A DNA stretch of 64,000 nucleotides from positions 1 through 64,000 of the forward strand of contig JADBYA010000002.1 in the NCBI GenBank assembly GCA_020403245.1, in the 5' to 3' direction. Source of the stretch: Flavobacterium sp. (GTDB lineage: Bacteria; Bacteroidota; Bacteroidia; Flavobacteriales; Flavobacteriaceae). Under the pieces are notes generated by a model, which had not been told where the DNA came from, did no database searches, and saw only the letters and a program-made list of their open reading frames with translations. The stretch's first letter is position 1; every line of letters begins with the position of its first letter. Position numbers and translations under genes: made by a program. Shown here piece after piece: positions 26,699-33,941 of this stretch.

Positions 26699-27409
26699 TA
26701 TATGTATTATTTCATCTTCTACTAACAAATCTTCTCTTCGCAGTCGCAAGAAAATTTGTGCCACAGCAATTACATCTTTTTCACAATATGTTACAATGCG
26801 GTCTATATCTTTGTCCACATAATAAACTTTTGCAACCTGACTACCATCTATATCTCCTTTTGAAGAAGGAATGTCTAAAATTTTAGTGAGTAACTTTAAT
26901 GACGTGAAATGTTTATAGTCACCAAATTTCCATAATTCCAAAGTATCTAAATGTGATATTTCCCATGGTTTTTTGCCAAATAAATTTAACTTATTAGGAA
27001 TCGCCATTTGATTTATTATCATTCTTCGGGCAATGAAAGGAATATCAAATTCTTTGGCATTATGCCCGCACAAAACATGTTGTGCTTGATTGAATTGATT
27101 ATCAAGTAAATTAGAAAAATCCTTTAAAATCTTCCTTTCTTCTCCAAAAAATGATGTTACCCTAAAGTTCCTAATGTCTCCTTTATTGACAAAATATCCG
27201 ACCGAAAGACAAACAATTTTTCCAAACTCAGCCCAAATTCCGGCTCGCTCATAAAAATCTTCGGGAGTGTAATCGTCTTTTCTTTGGTATTGGGTTTTGT
27301 GTTGCCAAAGCTCTTTCGTTTCATCGTCCAAGTCATTATAATGTTCTTGTTGAGGAACAGTTTCAATATCGAGAAAAAGAATGTTGTTGAGGTTTATCTT
27401 TTCAATCAT
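26696..27409 (-). CDS. Predicted 3'-5' exonuclease (PolB-like exonuclease fold)
   Basis: The 237-residue protein has the DEDD exonuclease motifs: ILFLDIETVPQ (Asp and Glu, residues 14-16), CGHNAKEFDIPFIARR (Asp) and, near the C-terminus, YCEKDVIAVAQIFLRL (Asp). This resembles the stand-alone PolB-exonuclease-like family common in Bacteroidota. The role may be DNA or RNA 3' trimming in the cytoplasm. The stop lies in the shared terminator palindrome. The upstream 240 nt to the cytochrome gene show no gene. Confidence 0.8.
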   Translation of the reverse strand: MIEKINLNNILFLDIETVPQQEHYNDLDDETKELWQHKTQYQRKDDYTPEDFYERAGIWAEFGKIVCLSVGYFVNKGDIRNFRVTSFFGEERKILKDFSNLLDNQFNQAQHVLCGHNAKEFDIPFIARRMIINQMAIPNKLNLFGKKPWEISHLDTLELWKFGDYKHFTSLKLLTKILDIPSSKGDIDGSQVAKVYYVDKDIDRIVTYCEKDVIAVAQIFLRLRREDLLVEDEIIHI

Positions 27410-27650
27410 GGTAATTAATTTAAAAATTACTAATGTGAAAAATATAAAATCTATTTCAGATATGAAAGAAAAACTTTAAAAAAGCGATTCTTTTTTCTGG
27501 AAATTATCATTCCTTTTTGAACCACTTCTTTTTCACCGGTGGAATTATAATTGATATTGCTGCTGCTTCAAAATTGAAATAACCTAAACCTCAAGTTCCT
27601 CTCCAATAATTCTAGCTATGCCAAGCGGAATTTTGAAAAAAAAATTTCAA

Positions 27651-28022
27651 TCATTTATTATTTTTTGAAAAACTAAAGATGTAATTCTCTAATGCTTTCA
27701 GTTCTTCATCATTCATAGTTTTAGTGATGGTAAAATTAGTTTTCATAATGTCATACTTACTAGGATCAATAATTGGTCCACTTTCTTCTCTCAAAAATGA
27801 AACAATACTTGCATTTTTCTCTTTATATATCTTGGCTATTTCCTGAATACTAGGACCAATAATTTTTTGTTCGGCCTGATGACATGCTATACAATTGCCT
27901 TTGCCTTCAAAAAGGGTTTTCCCAAATTCTAAAGCTGTTTCTTTCTTATCAAAAGTTTGACTTTCCTCTTTTTTACAGGAAATAAAGAATATAATTGTAA
28001 TTATAAAAACTAATTCCCTCAT
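27651..28022 (-). CDS. Lipoprotein c-type cytochrome
   Basis: The 123-residue protein has a lipoprotein signal (lipobox FFISC, Cys near residue 16) and a single cytochrome c domain with heme-binding CIACH (about 44-48) and a probable distal Met in YDIMKTNF. It would be tethered in the periplasm or outer membrane and carry electrons. It starts 3 nt after the hemB stop, so hemB and this gene are probably cotranscribed, linking heme synthesis with a heme protein. Confidence 0.85.
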   Translation of the reverse strand: MRELVFIITIIFFISCKKEESQTFDKKETALEFGKTLFEGKGNCIACHQAEQKIIGPSIQEIAKIYKEKNASIVSFLREESGPIIDPSKYDIMKTNFTITKTMNDEELKALENYIFSFSKNNK

Positions 28023-28025
28023 GGC

Positions 28026-29036
28026 TTACGAAATTAATTTCACAACATCTTTGGCAAAATAACTGGCAATTAAATCCGCGCCAGCACGTTTTATAGCGGT
28101 AACTTGTTCCATCATCACGGCGTCGTGATCAATCCATCCTTTTTCGGAAGCGGCTTTTATCATGCAATATTCTCCCGAAACTTGATAGACAGCTACTGGA
28201 ACTTCTGACATGTTTTTGATTTCCCGAACAATATCAAGATAGGCAATTCCTGGTTTTACCATCACAATATCGGCGCCTTCTTCTATATCCATTCGAGTTT
28301 CACGAATGGCTTCAAGCCGATTGTGATAATCCATTTGATAGGTTTTTTTATCTTTTGGGATATTCTCCAAATCAACTGGAGCTGAATCTAACGCATCGCG
28401 AAATGGGCCATAGTGTGCCGAAGCATATTTAGCCGAATAAGACAAAATTCCAGTATTGATATATCCTTCTTCTTCCAATGCTTCTCTGATTTCCAAAATT
28501 CTACCGTCCATCATATCACTTGGTGCTACAAAATCGGCTCCAGCTTGCGCATGTGAAACACTCATTTCTGCTAATATCAATGCTGTTGCATCATTGACTA
28601 TTTGTCCGCCTTGCCTGCCTGCCGGAAGGTTTTCAATAATGCCATCGTGACCATAAATAGAATAGGGGTCGAGAGCCACATCGGTCATTACAATCATTTC
28701 GGGAGCACTATTTTTTACGGTTTTGATGGCGTGTTGCATTAATCCATTTGGGTTTAATGCTTCTTTTCCTGCGTTATCCTTGAGACTATCTGGAACTTTT
28801 ACAAATAATAAAACCGATTTCAACCCTAATTTTTGCAATTCTTTGATTTCTTTTTCAAGAGTATCTAAACTCAAACGGAAGTAGTTTTGCATGGAAGGAA
28901 TTTCTTCTCGAATGCCTTTGCCTTCTACAATGAAAAGTGGCACAATGAAATCATTTGGAGATAAAATGGTTTCGCGAACTAATGAACGAATGTTTTCGTT
29001 GGTTCTTAATCTTCTGTTTCTTCTTAATGGATACAT
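28026..29036 (-). CDS. hemB: Delta-aminolevulinate dehydratase with in-frame repeat insert
   Basis: The 336-residue enzyme condenses two 5-aminolevulinates into porphobilinogen. The Schiff-base lysine region VKPGIAYLD and DFVAPSDMMDGR are present. The metal loop reads DVALDPYSIYGHDG, Asp-rich rather than Cys-rich, so the Mg type rather than the Zn type. After GIIEN, seven extra residues LPAGRQG (137-143; bases 28608-28628) precede GQIVNDATA. The insert is a palindromic repeat read in frame and lies just after the active-site metal loop. The rest is normal, so the gene is probably functional. Confidence 0.95.
   Translation of the reverse strand: MYPLRRNRRLRTNENIRSLVRETILSPNDFIVPLFIVEGKGIREEIPSMQNYFRLSLDTLEKEIKELQKLGLKSVLLFVKVPDSLKDNAGKEALNPNGLMQHAIKTVKNSAPEMIVMTDVALDPYSIYGHDGIIENLPAGRQGGQIVNDATALILAEMSVSHAQAGADFVAPSDMMDGRILEIREALEEEGYINTGILSYSAKYASAHYGPFRDALDSAPVDLENIPKDKKTYQMDYHNRLEAIRETRMDIEEGADIVMVKPGIAYLDIVREIKNMSEVPVAVYQVSGEYCMIKAASEKGWIDHDAVMMEQVTAIKRAGADLIASYFAKDVVKLIS
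28608..28628 (-). repeat. Palindromic element inserted in frame in hemB
   Basis: Twenty-one bases encode LPAGRQG. The core CTTCCGGCAGGCAGG matches CTACCGGCGGGTAGG (20497-20511, between scoA and scoB) at 12 of 15 positions. Flanking HemB sequence joins smoothly if the 21 bases are removed (GIIEN-GQIVND). Confidence 0.8.
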
Positions 29037-29056
29037 ATTTTAAATATTTTTGTATT

Positions 29057-29341
29057 ATGAAAAAAATTTTCTCATTGAGTGTAATTTCACTCGTTTATAT
29101 TATTATTTATAGAATTACAAATTTTGAAACTGGTGATATAGGTTCGGCTACAATATTAATTTTTGGAGTACCTTTCTTCGTTTTAGTTTCACTTATTTTA
29201 TTTCTAATAAGTTTGTTTAAATTATATAAAGAAAAGTTTAATACCAAGTCTTTAACTTTTGTAACCCTAATTATTAACCTTATTACTATTGTTTTAACTT
29301 TTGAGATTATCTTGTTTTTTCTAAACCCAATCAACTGGTGA
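29057..29341 (+). CDS. Small hypothetical membrane protein
   Basis: The 94-residue protein has three hydrophobic helices (IFSLSVISLVYIIIY, ATILIFGVPFFVLVSLILFL, VTLIINLITIVLTFEIILFF) and no recognised family. The ATG at 29057 is preferred to one at 28955 that would lie inside hemB. TATTTTTG at 29045-29052 ends 4 nt before this ATG, suggesting leaderless transcription. The 3' end overlaps hemF by 21 nt. Confidence 0.6.
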   Translation: MKKIFSLSVISLVYIIIYRITNFETGDIGSATILIFGVPFFVLVSLILFLISLFKLYKEKFNTKSLTFVTLIINLITIVLTFEIILFFLNPINW

Positions 29342-30286
29342 TTCTAATACTTTAATTAACTTTTCTTCTTCACTTCCAATTTCTGGATGATGATCATAAA
29401 CCCATTGAACTTGTGGTGGTAAACTCATCAAAATGCTTTCAATTCTGCCGTTGGTTTTTAGTCCAAATAAGGTTCCTTTATCGTGAACTAAATTGAATTC
29501 GACATAACGACCACGACGGATTTCTTGCCACGTACGTTGTGCGGATGTGTATTCTAAATTTTTTCTTTTTTCCACAATGGGAACATAAGCTTCGAGAAAA
29601 CTGTTGCCAACTTCGGTAACGAAATTGAACCAATCTTCCATAGACATTTTTTTTTCCGTTTGCTTCGTCAATTCACTATCGCTTGTGTCTTTGCAATAAT
29701 CAAAAAACAGCCCGCCTATGCCACGGGCTTCGTTTCTGTGAGCGTTCCAAAAATAGTTATCGCATTGTTTTTTATATTTTGGATAAAATTCGAGATTATG
29801 TTTGTCGCAGGCGGTTTTACATGTTTGATGAAAATGTTTAGCATCTTCTTCAAATAAGTAATAAGGTGTTAAATCTTGTCCGCCACCAAACCAAGCCCCA
29901 ACCAACTTCCCCGAAGGGGAAGAGTTATCATACATTTCAAAATATCGCCAATTGGCATGAACTGTTGGCACCATTGGGCTTTTTGGATGTATGACTAAAC
30001 TCAATCCACACGCAAAAAAATCAGCTTCACCCACATTGAACATTTTTTGCATGGCTTCGGGTAATTTCCCGTGAACTGCGGAAATGTTTACGCCTCCTTT
30101 TTCAAAAACGTTCCCGTTTTCAATAACTCTTGTTCGTCCACCTCCTCCGCCTGTACTGAGCCCTGACGAAGTATCAGGTCTTTCCCATAAGTCTTCTCGA
30201 AATTTGGCAACGCCATCTACTTCTTCAAGTTTGGTAGTGATTTGGTTTTGGAGGTTTAGTATGTATTGGTAGAATTTATCTTTCAT
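29321..30286 (-). CDS. hemF: Oxygen-dependent coproporphyrinogen III oxidase with repeat inserts
   Basis: The 321-residue enzyme converts coproporphyrinogen III to protoporphyrinogen IX with O2. Conserved GGGGGRTRVIENG, NWRYFEMYD, WFGGGQDLTPYYLFEED and RRGRYVEFNLVHDKGT are present. Two short stretches look foreign: DTSSGLST (38-45), just before the glycine motif, and NSSPSGKLVGA (121-131), just before WFGGG. Both are read from palindromic or GC-rich repeat DNA. All catalytic motifs remain, so function is likely kept. Confidence 0.94.
   Translation of the reverse strand: MKDKFYQYILNLQNQITTKLEEVDGVAKFREDLWERPDTSSGLSTGGGGGRTRVIENGNVFEKGGVNISAVHGKLPEAMQKMFNVGEADFFACGLSLVIHPKSPMVPTVHANWRYFEMYDNSSPSGKLVGAWFGGGQDLTPYYLFEEDAKHFHQTCKTACDKHNLEFYPKYKKQCDNYFWNAHRNEARGIGGLFFDYCKDTSDSELTKQTEKKMSMEDWFNFVTEVGNSFLEAYVPIVEKRKNLEYTSAQRTWQEIRRGRYVEFNLVHDKGTLFGLKTNGRIESILMSLPPQVQWVYDHHPEIGSEEEKLIKVLESPVDWV
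29894..29926 (-). repeat. GC-rich hairpin repeat in hemF
   Basis: The bases encoding NSSPSGKLVGA contain the perfect hairpin CTTCCCC-GAA-GGGGAAG, followed by a TTGGTTGGGGCT tail. This resembles the CCCC...GGGG...GGGGGC elements in hemD and hemE. Confidence 0.6.
30152..30175 (-). repeat. Dispersed repeat in hemF encoding DTSSGLST
   Basis: Twenty-four bases read GATACTTCGTCAGGGCTCAG plus TACA. They share ACTTCG, CAG or CAAG and CTCAGTA with the element at 19709-19728. With flanking bases the segment is a hairpin with CCTG and CAGG ends. Confidence 0.6.
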
Positions 30287-30334
30287 ATAGTAAAATAACC
30301 TAATAATTTCCGTTGGCTACTAATTGTAACCAAC

Positions 30335-30501
30335 TCATCTTCTTAACTGGTGACTATTTGACACCGTTTCAAATTTATTTTCTCTAATTATTTCAGTTAT
30401 ACGATAATCTCGTACAACTTGACTCCTTATAATTTTATATTTTTCATAATTGAAAGAATTTGTTTTTGTTCAAATAGTTTTATAGCAGTTTCTTTGGTCA
30501 T
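30335..30501 (-). pseudogene. Possible remnant of a BRO/DinD-like gene
   Basis: On the minus strand an ATG at 30501 opens MTKETAIKLFEQKQI, which resembles the start of Bacteroidota DNA-damage-inducible (DinD or BRO-N) proteins, but the frame stops after 24 codons. A second short frame (30424-30335) reads VVRDYRITEIIRENKF. These look like eroded pieces of one or two genes. The assignment rests on recollection of the N-terminal motif. Confidence 0.35.
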
Positions 30502-30522
30502 AATTTCGTGATCTATTAGAAT

Positions 30523-31056
30523 TTATCTTTCATTATATAATTCATATAATTCCATGTCTAAAGGTGATTCATTTGGTGGTGTATATTCATTTAATAATGT
30601 TTTTTGCCAAATAAAATTACATTTTTGGGCAACTTTTGTGCTTCCAATGTTGTCTTTATGAACAATTATTTGAATCGTTTTTAATTTCAATTCTTTAAAA
30701 GCAAATTTAACCATTTCTTTTACAGCAAGCGAACTCAATCCTTTTCCTTCAAATTCTGAATCTATACAATAGGCAAACTCTCCTTGATTTTTATCCCAAT
30801 CGATTTTTTTAAGAATAATTAAACCTACAATTTGATGGTTATTTTCATTTCGAATGGCAAAGGTAAAGTTGGTTTTTCCTGCTATTTCTTTATTTTTAAT
30901 TGCAATATATTCTAATGTTTTCTCAAGTGTTTCATTGCTTGAGAGTGTTACTGGAAAATATTTTTTTAACCGTTCAGAATTGTCAACAATAAATTGATGC
31001 AATTGATTGGCATCGCTTTCAATTAATGGGTTGATGATGAAGGGTTGTTTACTCAT
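30523..31056 (-). CDS. GNAT-family N-acetyltransferase (RimJ/RimL-like)
   Basis: The 177-residue protein fits the Acetyltransf_3 family: an N-terminal segment HQFIVDNSERLKKYFPVTLS, the core IVGLIILKKIDWDKNQGEFAY, and acetyl-CoA-binding YCIDSEFEGKGLSSLAVKEM. Substrates in the family are protein N-termini or small amines; the one here is unknown. It lies between hemF and hemE on the same strand, separated by repeat-bearing gaps, and is probably unrelated to heme synthesis. Confidence 0.88.
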   Translation of the reverse strand: MSKQPFIINPLIESDANQLHQFIVDNSERLKKYFPVTLSSNETLEKTLEYIAIKNKEIAGKTNFTFAIRNENNHQIVGLIILKKIDWDKNQGEFAYCIDSEFEGKGLSSLAVKEMVKFAFKELKLKTIQIIVHKDNIGSTKVAQKCNFIWQKTLLNEYTPPNESPLDMELYELYNER

Positions 31057-31068
31057 TTTTATTTTTGT

Positions 31069-31095
31069 CCTGAAAGGTTTTGAAAATCTTACAGG
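31069..31095. repeat. 27-bp imperfect palindrome
   Basis: CCTGAAAGGTTTTGAAAATC followed by TTACAGG is an imperfect inverted repeat of the same length and pattern as that at 21678-21704. Confidence 0.55.
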
Positions 31096-31097
31096 AA

Positions 31098-31133
31098 AAC
31101 TGCTTACTGAAATCTGCGACTGATTACTGATTA
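31098..31133 (-). repeat. CAGTAAT-type heptad repeat at the hemE 3' end
   Basis: On the hemE strand the sequence runs TAATCAGTAATCAGT, GCAGATTTCAGTAAGCAG and TTT, a 7-nt rhythm of CAGTNNT. It supplies the last two hemE codons and the TAA stop. Confidence 0.65.
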
Positions 31134-32191
31134 TACTCCTTCACCGCTTCAACAAAAGCCTTAGCATGATCCACAGGAATATTGGGTAAAATTCCGTGAC
31201 CCAGGTTTACGATGTAATTATCCTTGCCAAATTCATCAATCATTTGATGTACCATTTTTTTGATGGTTGGAATGGGTGAAAGCAATCGGCTTGGGTCAAA
31301 ATTTCCTTGAAGGGTGATTTTTCCTCCCGATAAATAACGAGCATTTCTTGCCGAACAAGTCCAGTCAACACCAAGTGCAGCAGCTTTTGATTTTGCCATG
31401 TCACCAAGGGCAAACCAGCATCCTTTTCCGAACACAATTACTTTTGTATCTTCGGCTAAAGCTTCCACAATTTGGTAGATATATTGCCATGAAAATTCTT
31501 GATAATCGACAGGCGATAACATTCCTCCCCAAGAATCAAAAATTTGAATGGCATTGCAACCCGCTTTTACTTTTTCTTTTAAATATAAAATAGTAGTGTC
31601 GGTGATTTTTTGCAATAAAGTGTGTGCTGCCACTGGATTGGAAAAACAAAATCCTTTTGCAGTATCAAAACTTTTGGAACCTTTTCCTTCCACAGCATAA
31701 CAAAAAATCGTCCATGGTGAACCAGCAAAACCAATTAATGGCACCTCATCGTTTAGCATTTCATTCGTCAATTTGATGGCATCAAAAACGTATCCTAAAG
31801 TCTCATTAACATCGGGAACAAAAACCTGATTAACTTGTTCCATAGTTCGGATTGGATTGGGAATAATGGGTCCCAAATTGTCTTTTAGTTCCACATGAAT
31901 TCCCATTGCTCTTGGAACAACTAAAATATCGGAAAACAAAATGGCCGCATCGGGTTTTACAATTCTAATGGGTTGCACTGTAATTTCTGCTGCTAATTCG
32001 GGCGTTTCACATCGGGTGAAGAAATCGTATTTATCGCGCAATGCTCTAAATTCTGGCAAATATCTTCCGGCTTGACGCATCATCCAAACTGGTGGACGTT
32101 CAACGGTTTCGTTATTTAAGGCGCGAAGGAATAGGTCGTTTTTAAGCCCCCTAACCCCCAAAGGGGGAAATTGAGTATCGTTATTATTCAT
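31124..32191 (-). CDS. hemE: Uroporphyrinogen decarboxylase
   Basis: The 355-residue enzyme removes four carboxyl groups from uroporphyrinogen III. Family motifs [17 protein letters not shown] and [16 protein letters not shown] are present. The first 16 residues [16 protein letters not shown] are unusual: FPPLGVRGL is read from a CCCCCTTTGGGGG-type repeat (32144-32170), which has replaced the usual short N-terminus before [10 protein letters not shown]. The last codons and stop come from a CAGTAAT repeat. Catalytic parts are normal. Confidence 0.95.
   Translation of the reverse strand: MNNNDTQFPPLGVRGLKNDLFLRALNNETVERPPVWMMRQAGRYLPEFRALRDKYDFFTRCETPELAAEITVQPIRIVKPDAAILFSDILVVPRAMGIHVELKDNLGPIIPNPIRTMEQVNQVFVPDVNETLGYVFDAIKLTNEMLNDEVPLIGFAGSPWTIFCYAVEGKGSKSFDTAKGFCFSNPVAAHTLLQKITDTTILYLKEKVKAGCNAIQIFDSWGGMLSPVDYQEFSWQYIYQIVEALAEDTKVIVFGKGCWFALGDMAKSKAAALGVDWTCSARNARYLSGGKITLQGNFDPSRLLSPIPTIKKMVHQMIDEFGKDNYIVNLGHGILPNIPVDHAKAFVEAVKEYNQ
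32144..32173 (-). repeat. CCCCC-TTT-GGGGG-TTAGGGGGC repeat in the hemE start
   Basis: On the hemE strand it reads CCCCCTTTGGGGG then TTAGGGGGCTT. A second copy in opposite orientation lies at 32245-32274, about 75 bp away, so the two can pair. Confidence 0.8.
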
Positions 32192-32244
32192 TGTACTATT
32201 TTAAAATTTAAATTTATATATCTGGATTATTATTTATCATGCCG

Positions 32245-32274
32245 AATTCCCCTTTTTGGGGTTAGGGGGCTTTA
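32245..32274 (+). repeat. Second copy of the CCCC-GGGG-TTAGGGGGC repeat, at the hemD 3' end
   Basis: On the plus strand it reads AATTCCCCTTTTTGGGGTTA followed by GGGGGCTTTA. The TAA stop of hemD (32262-32264) and the last codons (KAP) lie inside it. Confidence 0.8.
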
Positions 32275-32936
32275 TAATATTCTAAAACATCACTAATCAC
32301 ATTCTCAACCGATGGTTTGTCTGCAATTATGATATTTTTTATTTTTTTATTTTCTAATGACTCAGCGGTGGTTTCACCTATACAAAAGCACATTTCATCT
32401 TTTATGGTGTTCATTTTCAAATAACTTTCAACGGCTGATGGGCTGAAAAATAGTATTCCGTCTAATTTATTTGTTATTTTTTTTGAAGTCATATTGGTTT
32501 CATAAACTTCTATTTCGTTGAATGTTATTCCGTTTTCTTTTAAAGTGTCTGGTAAAATAGCTCTACGCAAATTTCCGCTGAAAAAGGTATAACTCTCTTT
32601 GTTATAAATCAATGAAATGATCTCTGCCAAGTCGGAAGCGTAACCTGTGTAAGCAATAACATTAAACCCGTTTTCGGTTAATAAATCTTTGGTTTTCATT
32701 CCCACTGAAAAGACATTTTTACTTTTTAAATCCTGACATTTTTGATGGTGTAAAATACTTTCTACCGCGTTTTGACTAGTAAAAATAAGTGCCTCCCCCA
32801 ACCCCTCCAAAGGAGGGGAGAGAAATGTAGTTTTTATAAAATCTTCTTCTATGAGCTGAATATTGGCATCTAACAAAAGTTGCTTTTGATTTGGCAAAAG
32901 TTTTTTGGTAGATAATATGTTGATTTGTTTTGTCAT
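32262..32936 (-). CDS. hemD: Uroporphyrinogen-III synthase with repeat-derived segments
   Basis: The 224-residue enzyme closes and inverts hydroxymethylbilane to uroporphyrinogen III. It has the weakly conserved HemD fold: IFTSQNAVESI, FSGNLRRAILPDTLKENGI, and GILFFSPSAVESYL with CIGETTAESLE near the C-terminus. LSPPLEGLGEA (39-49) sits between the two strands where the family is variable and is read from a CTCCCC...GGAGGGG repeat (32790-32822). The C-terminal KAP and stop come from another repeat. HemD tolerates sequence change, so it may still work. Confidence 0.9.
   Translation of the reverse strand: MTKQINILSTKKLLPNQKQLLLDANIQLIEEDFIKTTFLSPPLEGLGEALIFTSQNAVESILHHQKCQDLKSKNVFSVGMKTKDLLTENGFNVIAYTGYASDLAEIISLIYNKESYTFFSGNLRRAILPDTLKENGITFNEIEVYETNMTSKKITNKLDGILFFSPSAVESYLKMNTIKDEMCFCIGETTAESLENKKIKNIIIADKPSVENVISDVLEYYKAP
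32791..32821 (-). repeat. CTCCCCTCC-TTT-GGAGGGG repeat inside hemD
   Basis: On the hemD strand it reads TCTCCCCTCCTTTGGAGGGG then TTGGGGGAGGC and encodes SPPLEGLGEA. The pattern matches the repeats at 32144-32173 and 32245-32274 but with different bases. Confidence 0.75.
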
Positions 32937-32984
32937 TGTTTGCTTTTAAACCATTTAGCTAGTTAAGAAAATTAAGTGTGAAAA

Positions 32985-33014
32985 CTTATTGAAACTTAAT
33001 CCCTTAATGGTTTA
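32985..33014. repeat. CTTAATGAAACTTAAT-type repeat at the hemC 3' end
   Basis: It matches 20535-20564 at 27 of 30 positions. The hemC stop (32996-32998) and last codons (PLRD) lie inside it. Confidence 0.75.
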
Positions 33015-33940
33015 TTTTTCTTCTTCAACTGTTGTTTAATTTCTGTCATTATTTCTTTTCCGCCATTATTCAAAATTTCTTGAGCCGAATGATATCCTAA
33101 TTTTTTCCAATTTTCTATTGGTACTATTTTCTTGATTTCTGTTTTTTGTTTTCCGTCAAGCGAAAGTAGATTTCCTTCAAATATAATGGTGTCATCTTCT
33201 TGGTCGTATTTCGCCAAAGCACCAATTGGCGCAGTACACCCGCCTTCTAACGTGCTTAGAAATTGTCTTTCTATAAACGTACAAATCTCTGTTTCAATAT
33301 CATTTAACTGAGAAACCGCATGAATCGTGTAATTGTCATTTCCCATGGCTAAAACAACCATTGCTCCTTGAGCTGGCGCTGGAATCATCCAATCGAGATT
33401 GATAAATGTCTCCGGTTTTAGATTAATTCGTTCCAAACCTGCAGCTGCAAAAACAGCTCCGTTCCACTTGTTATCATTCAGTTTTTGCATTCGGGTATTC
33501 ACATTTCCTCGCAAATCAACAACGGTATGATTGGGATATTTATTGAGCCATTGTGCTTGGCGACGTAAACTACCGGTGGCGATGGTAGCTTCTTTTTCAA
33601 GAAAACCGGTGTTTCCTTTGTGGACTAAAATATCCAAAACAGTAGCTCTTTCTAAAACCGCTGCTTGAACAATTCCTTGGGGCAAAGCCGTTGGCACGTC
33701 TTTCATGGAATGTACGGCAATATCAACTTGCCCATTGATCATGGCAATGTCTAACGTTTTAGTGAAAATTCCGGTAATGCCGAGTTCGTAAAGTGGTTTG
33801 TCAAGAATAATGTCACCTTGTGATTTTACGGCAATGATTTCGGTTTTATATCCTAAATCGTTTAGGGATTTTTCTACCGTTTTTGCTTGCCAAAGTGCGA
33901 GTTCGCTGTCACGAGTTCCTATTCTGATTGTTTTGGTCAT
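32996..33940 (-). CDS. hemC: Hydroxymethylbilane synthase (porphobilinogen deaminase)
   Basis: The 314-residue enzyme joins four porphobilinogens into hydroxymethylbilane. It has IGTRDSELALWQAKTV at the start, VHSMKDVPT and GSLRRQAQ in the middle, and the dipyrromethane cofactor Cys in LEGGCTAPIGA. It starts 1 nt after the hemA stop. The final residues KPLRD and the stop are read from a dispersed repeat that also occurs before scoB. Confidence 0.96.
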   Translation of the reverse strand: MTKTIRIGTRDSELALWQAKTVEKSLNDLGYKTEIIAVKSQGDIILDKPLYELGITGIFTKTLDIAMINGQVDIAVHSMKDVPTALPQGIVQAAVLERATVLDILVHKGNTGFLEKEATIATGSLRRQAQWLNKYPNHTVVDLRGNVNTRMQKLNDNKWNGAVFAAAGLERINLKPETFINLDWMIPAPAQGAMVVLAMGNDNYTIHAVSQLNDIETEICTFIERQFLSTLEGGCTAPIGALAKYDQEDDTIIFEGNLLSLDGKQKTEIKKIVPIENWKKLGYHSAQEILNNGGKEIMTEIKQQLKKKNKPLRD

Positions 33941-33941
33941 T

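Noticed and set aside
27410..27650. A gene in the gap between exonuclease and cytochrome
   Set aside because: No open frame with a plausible start or any RNA-like structure was seen in this 241-nt AT-rich stretch.
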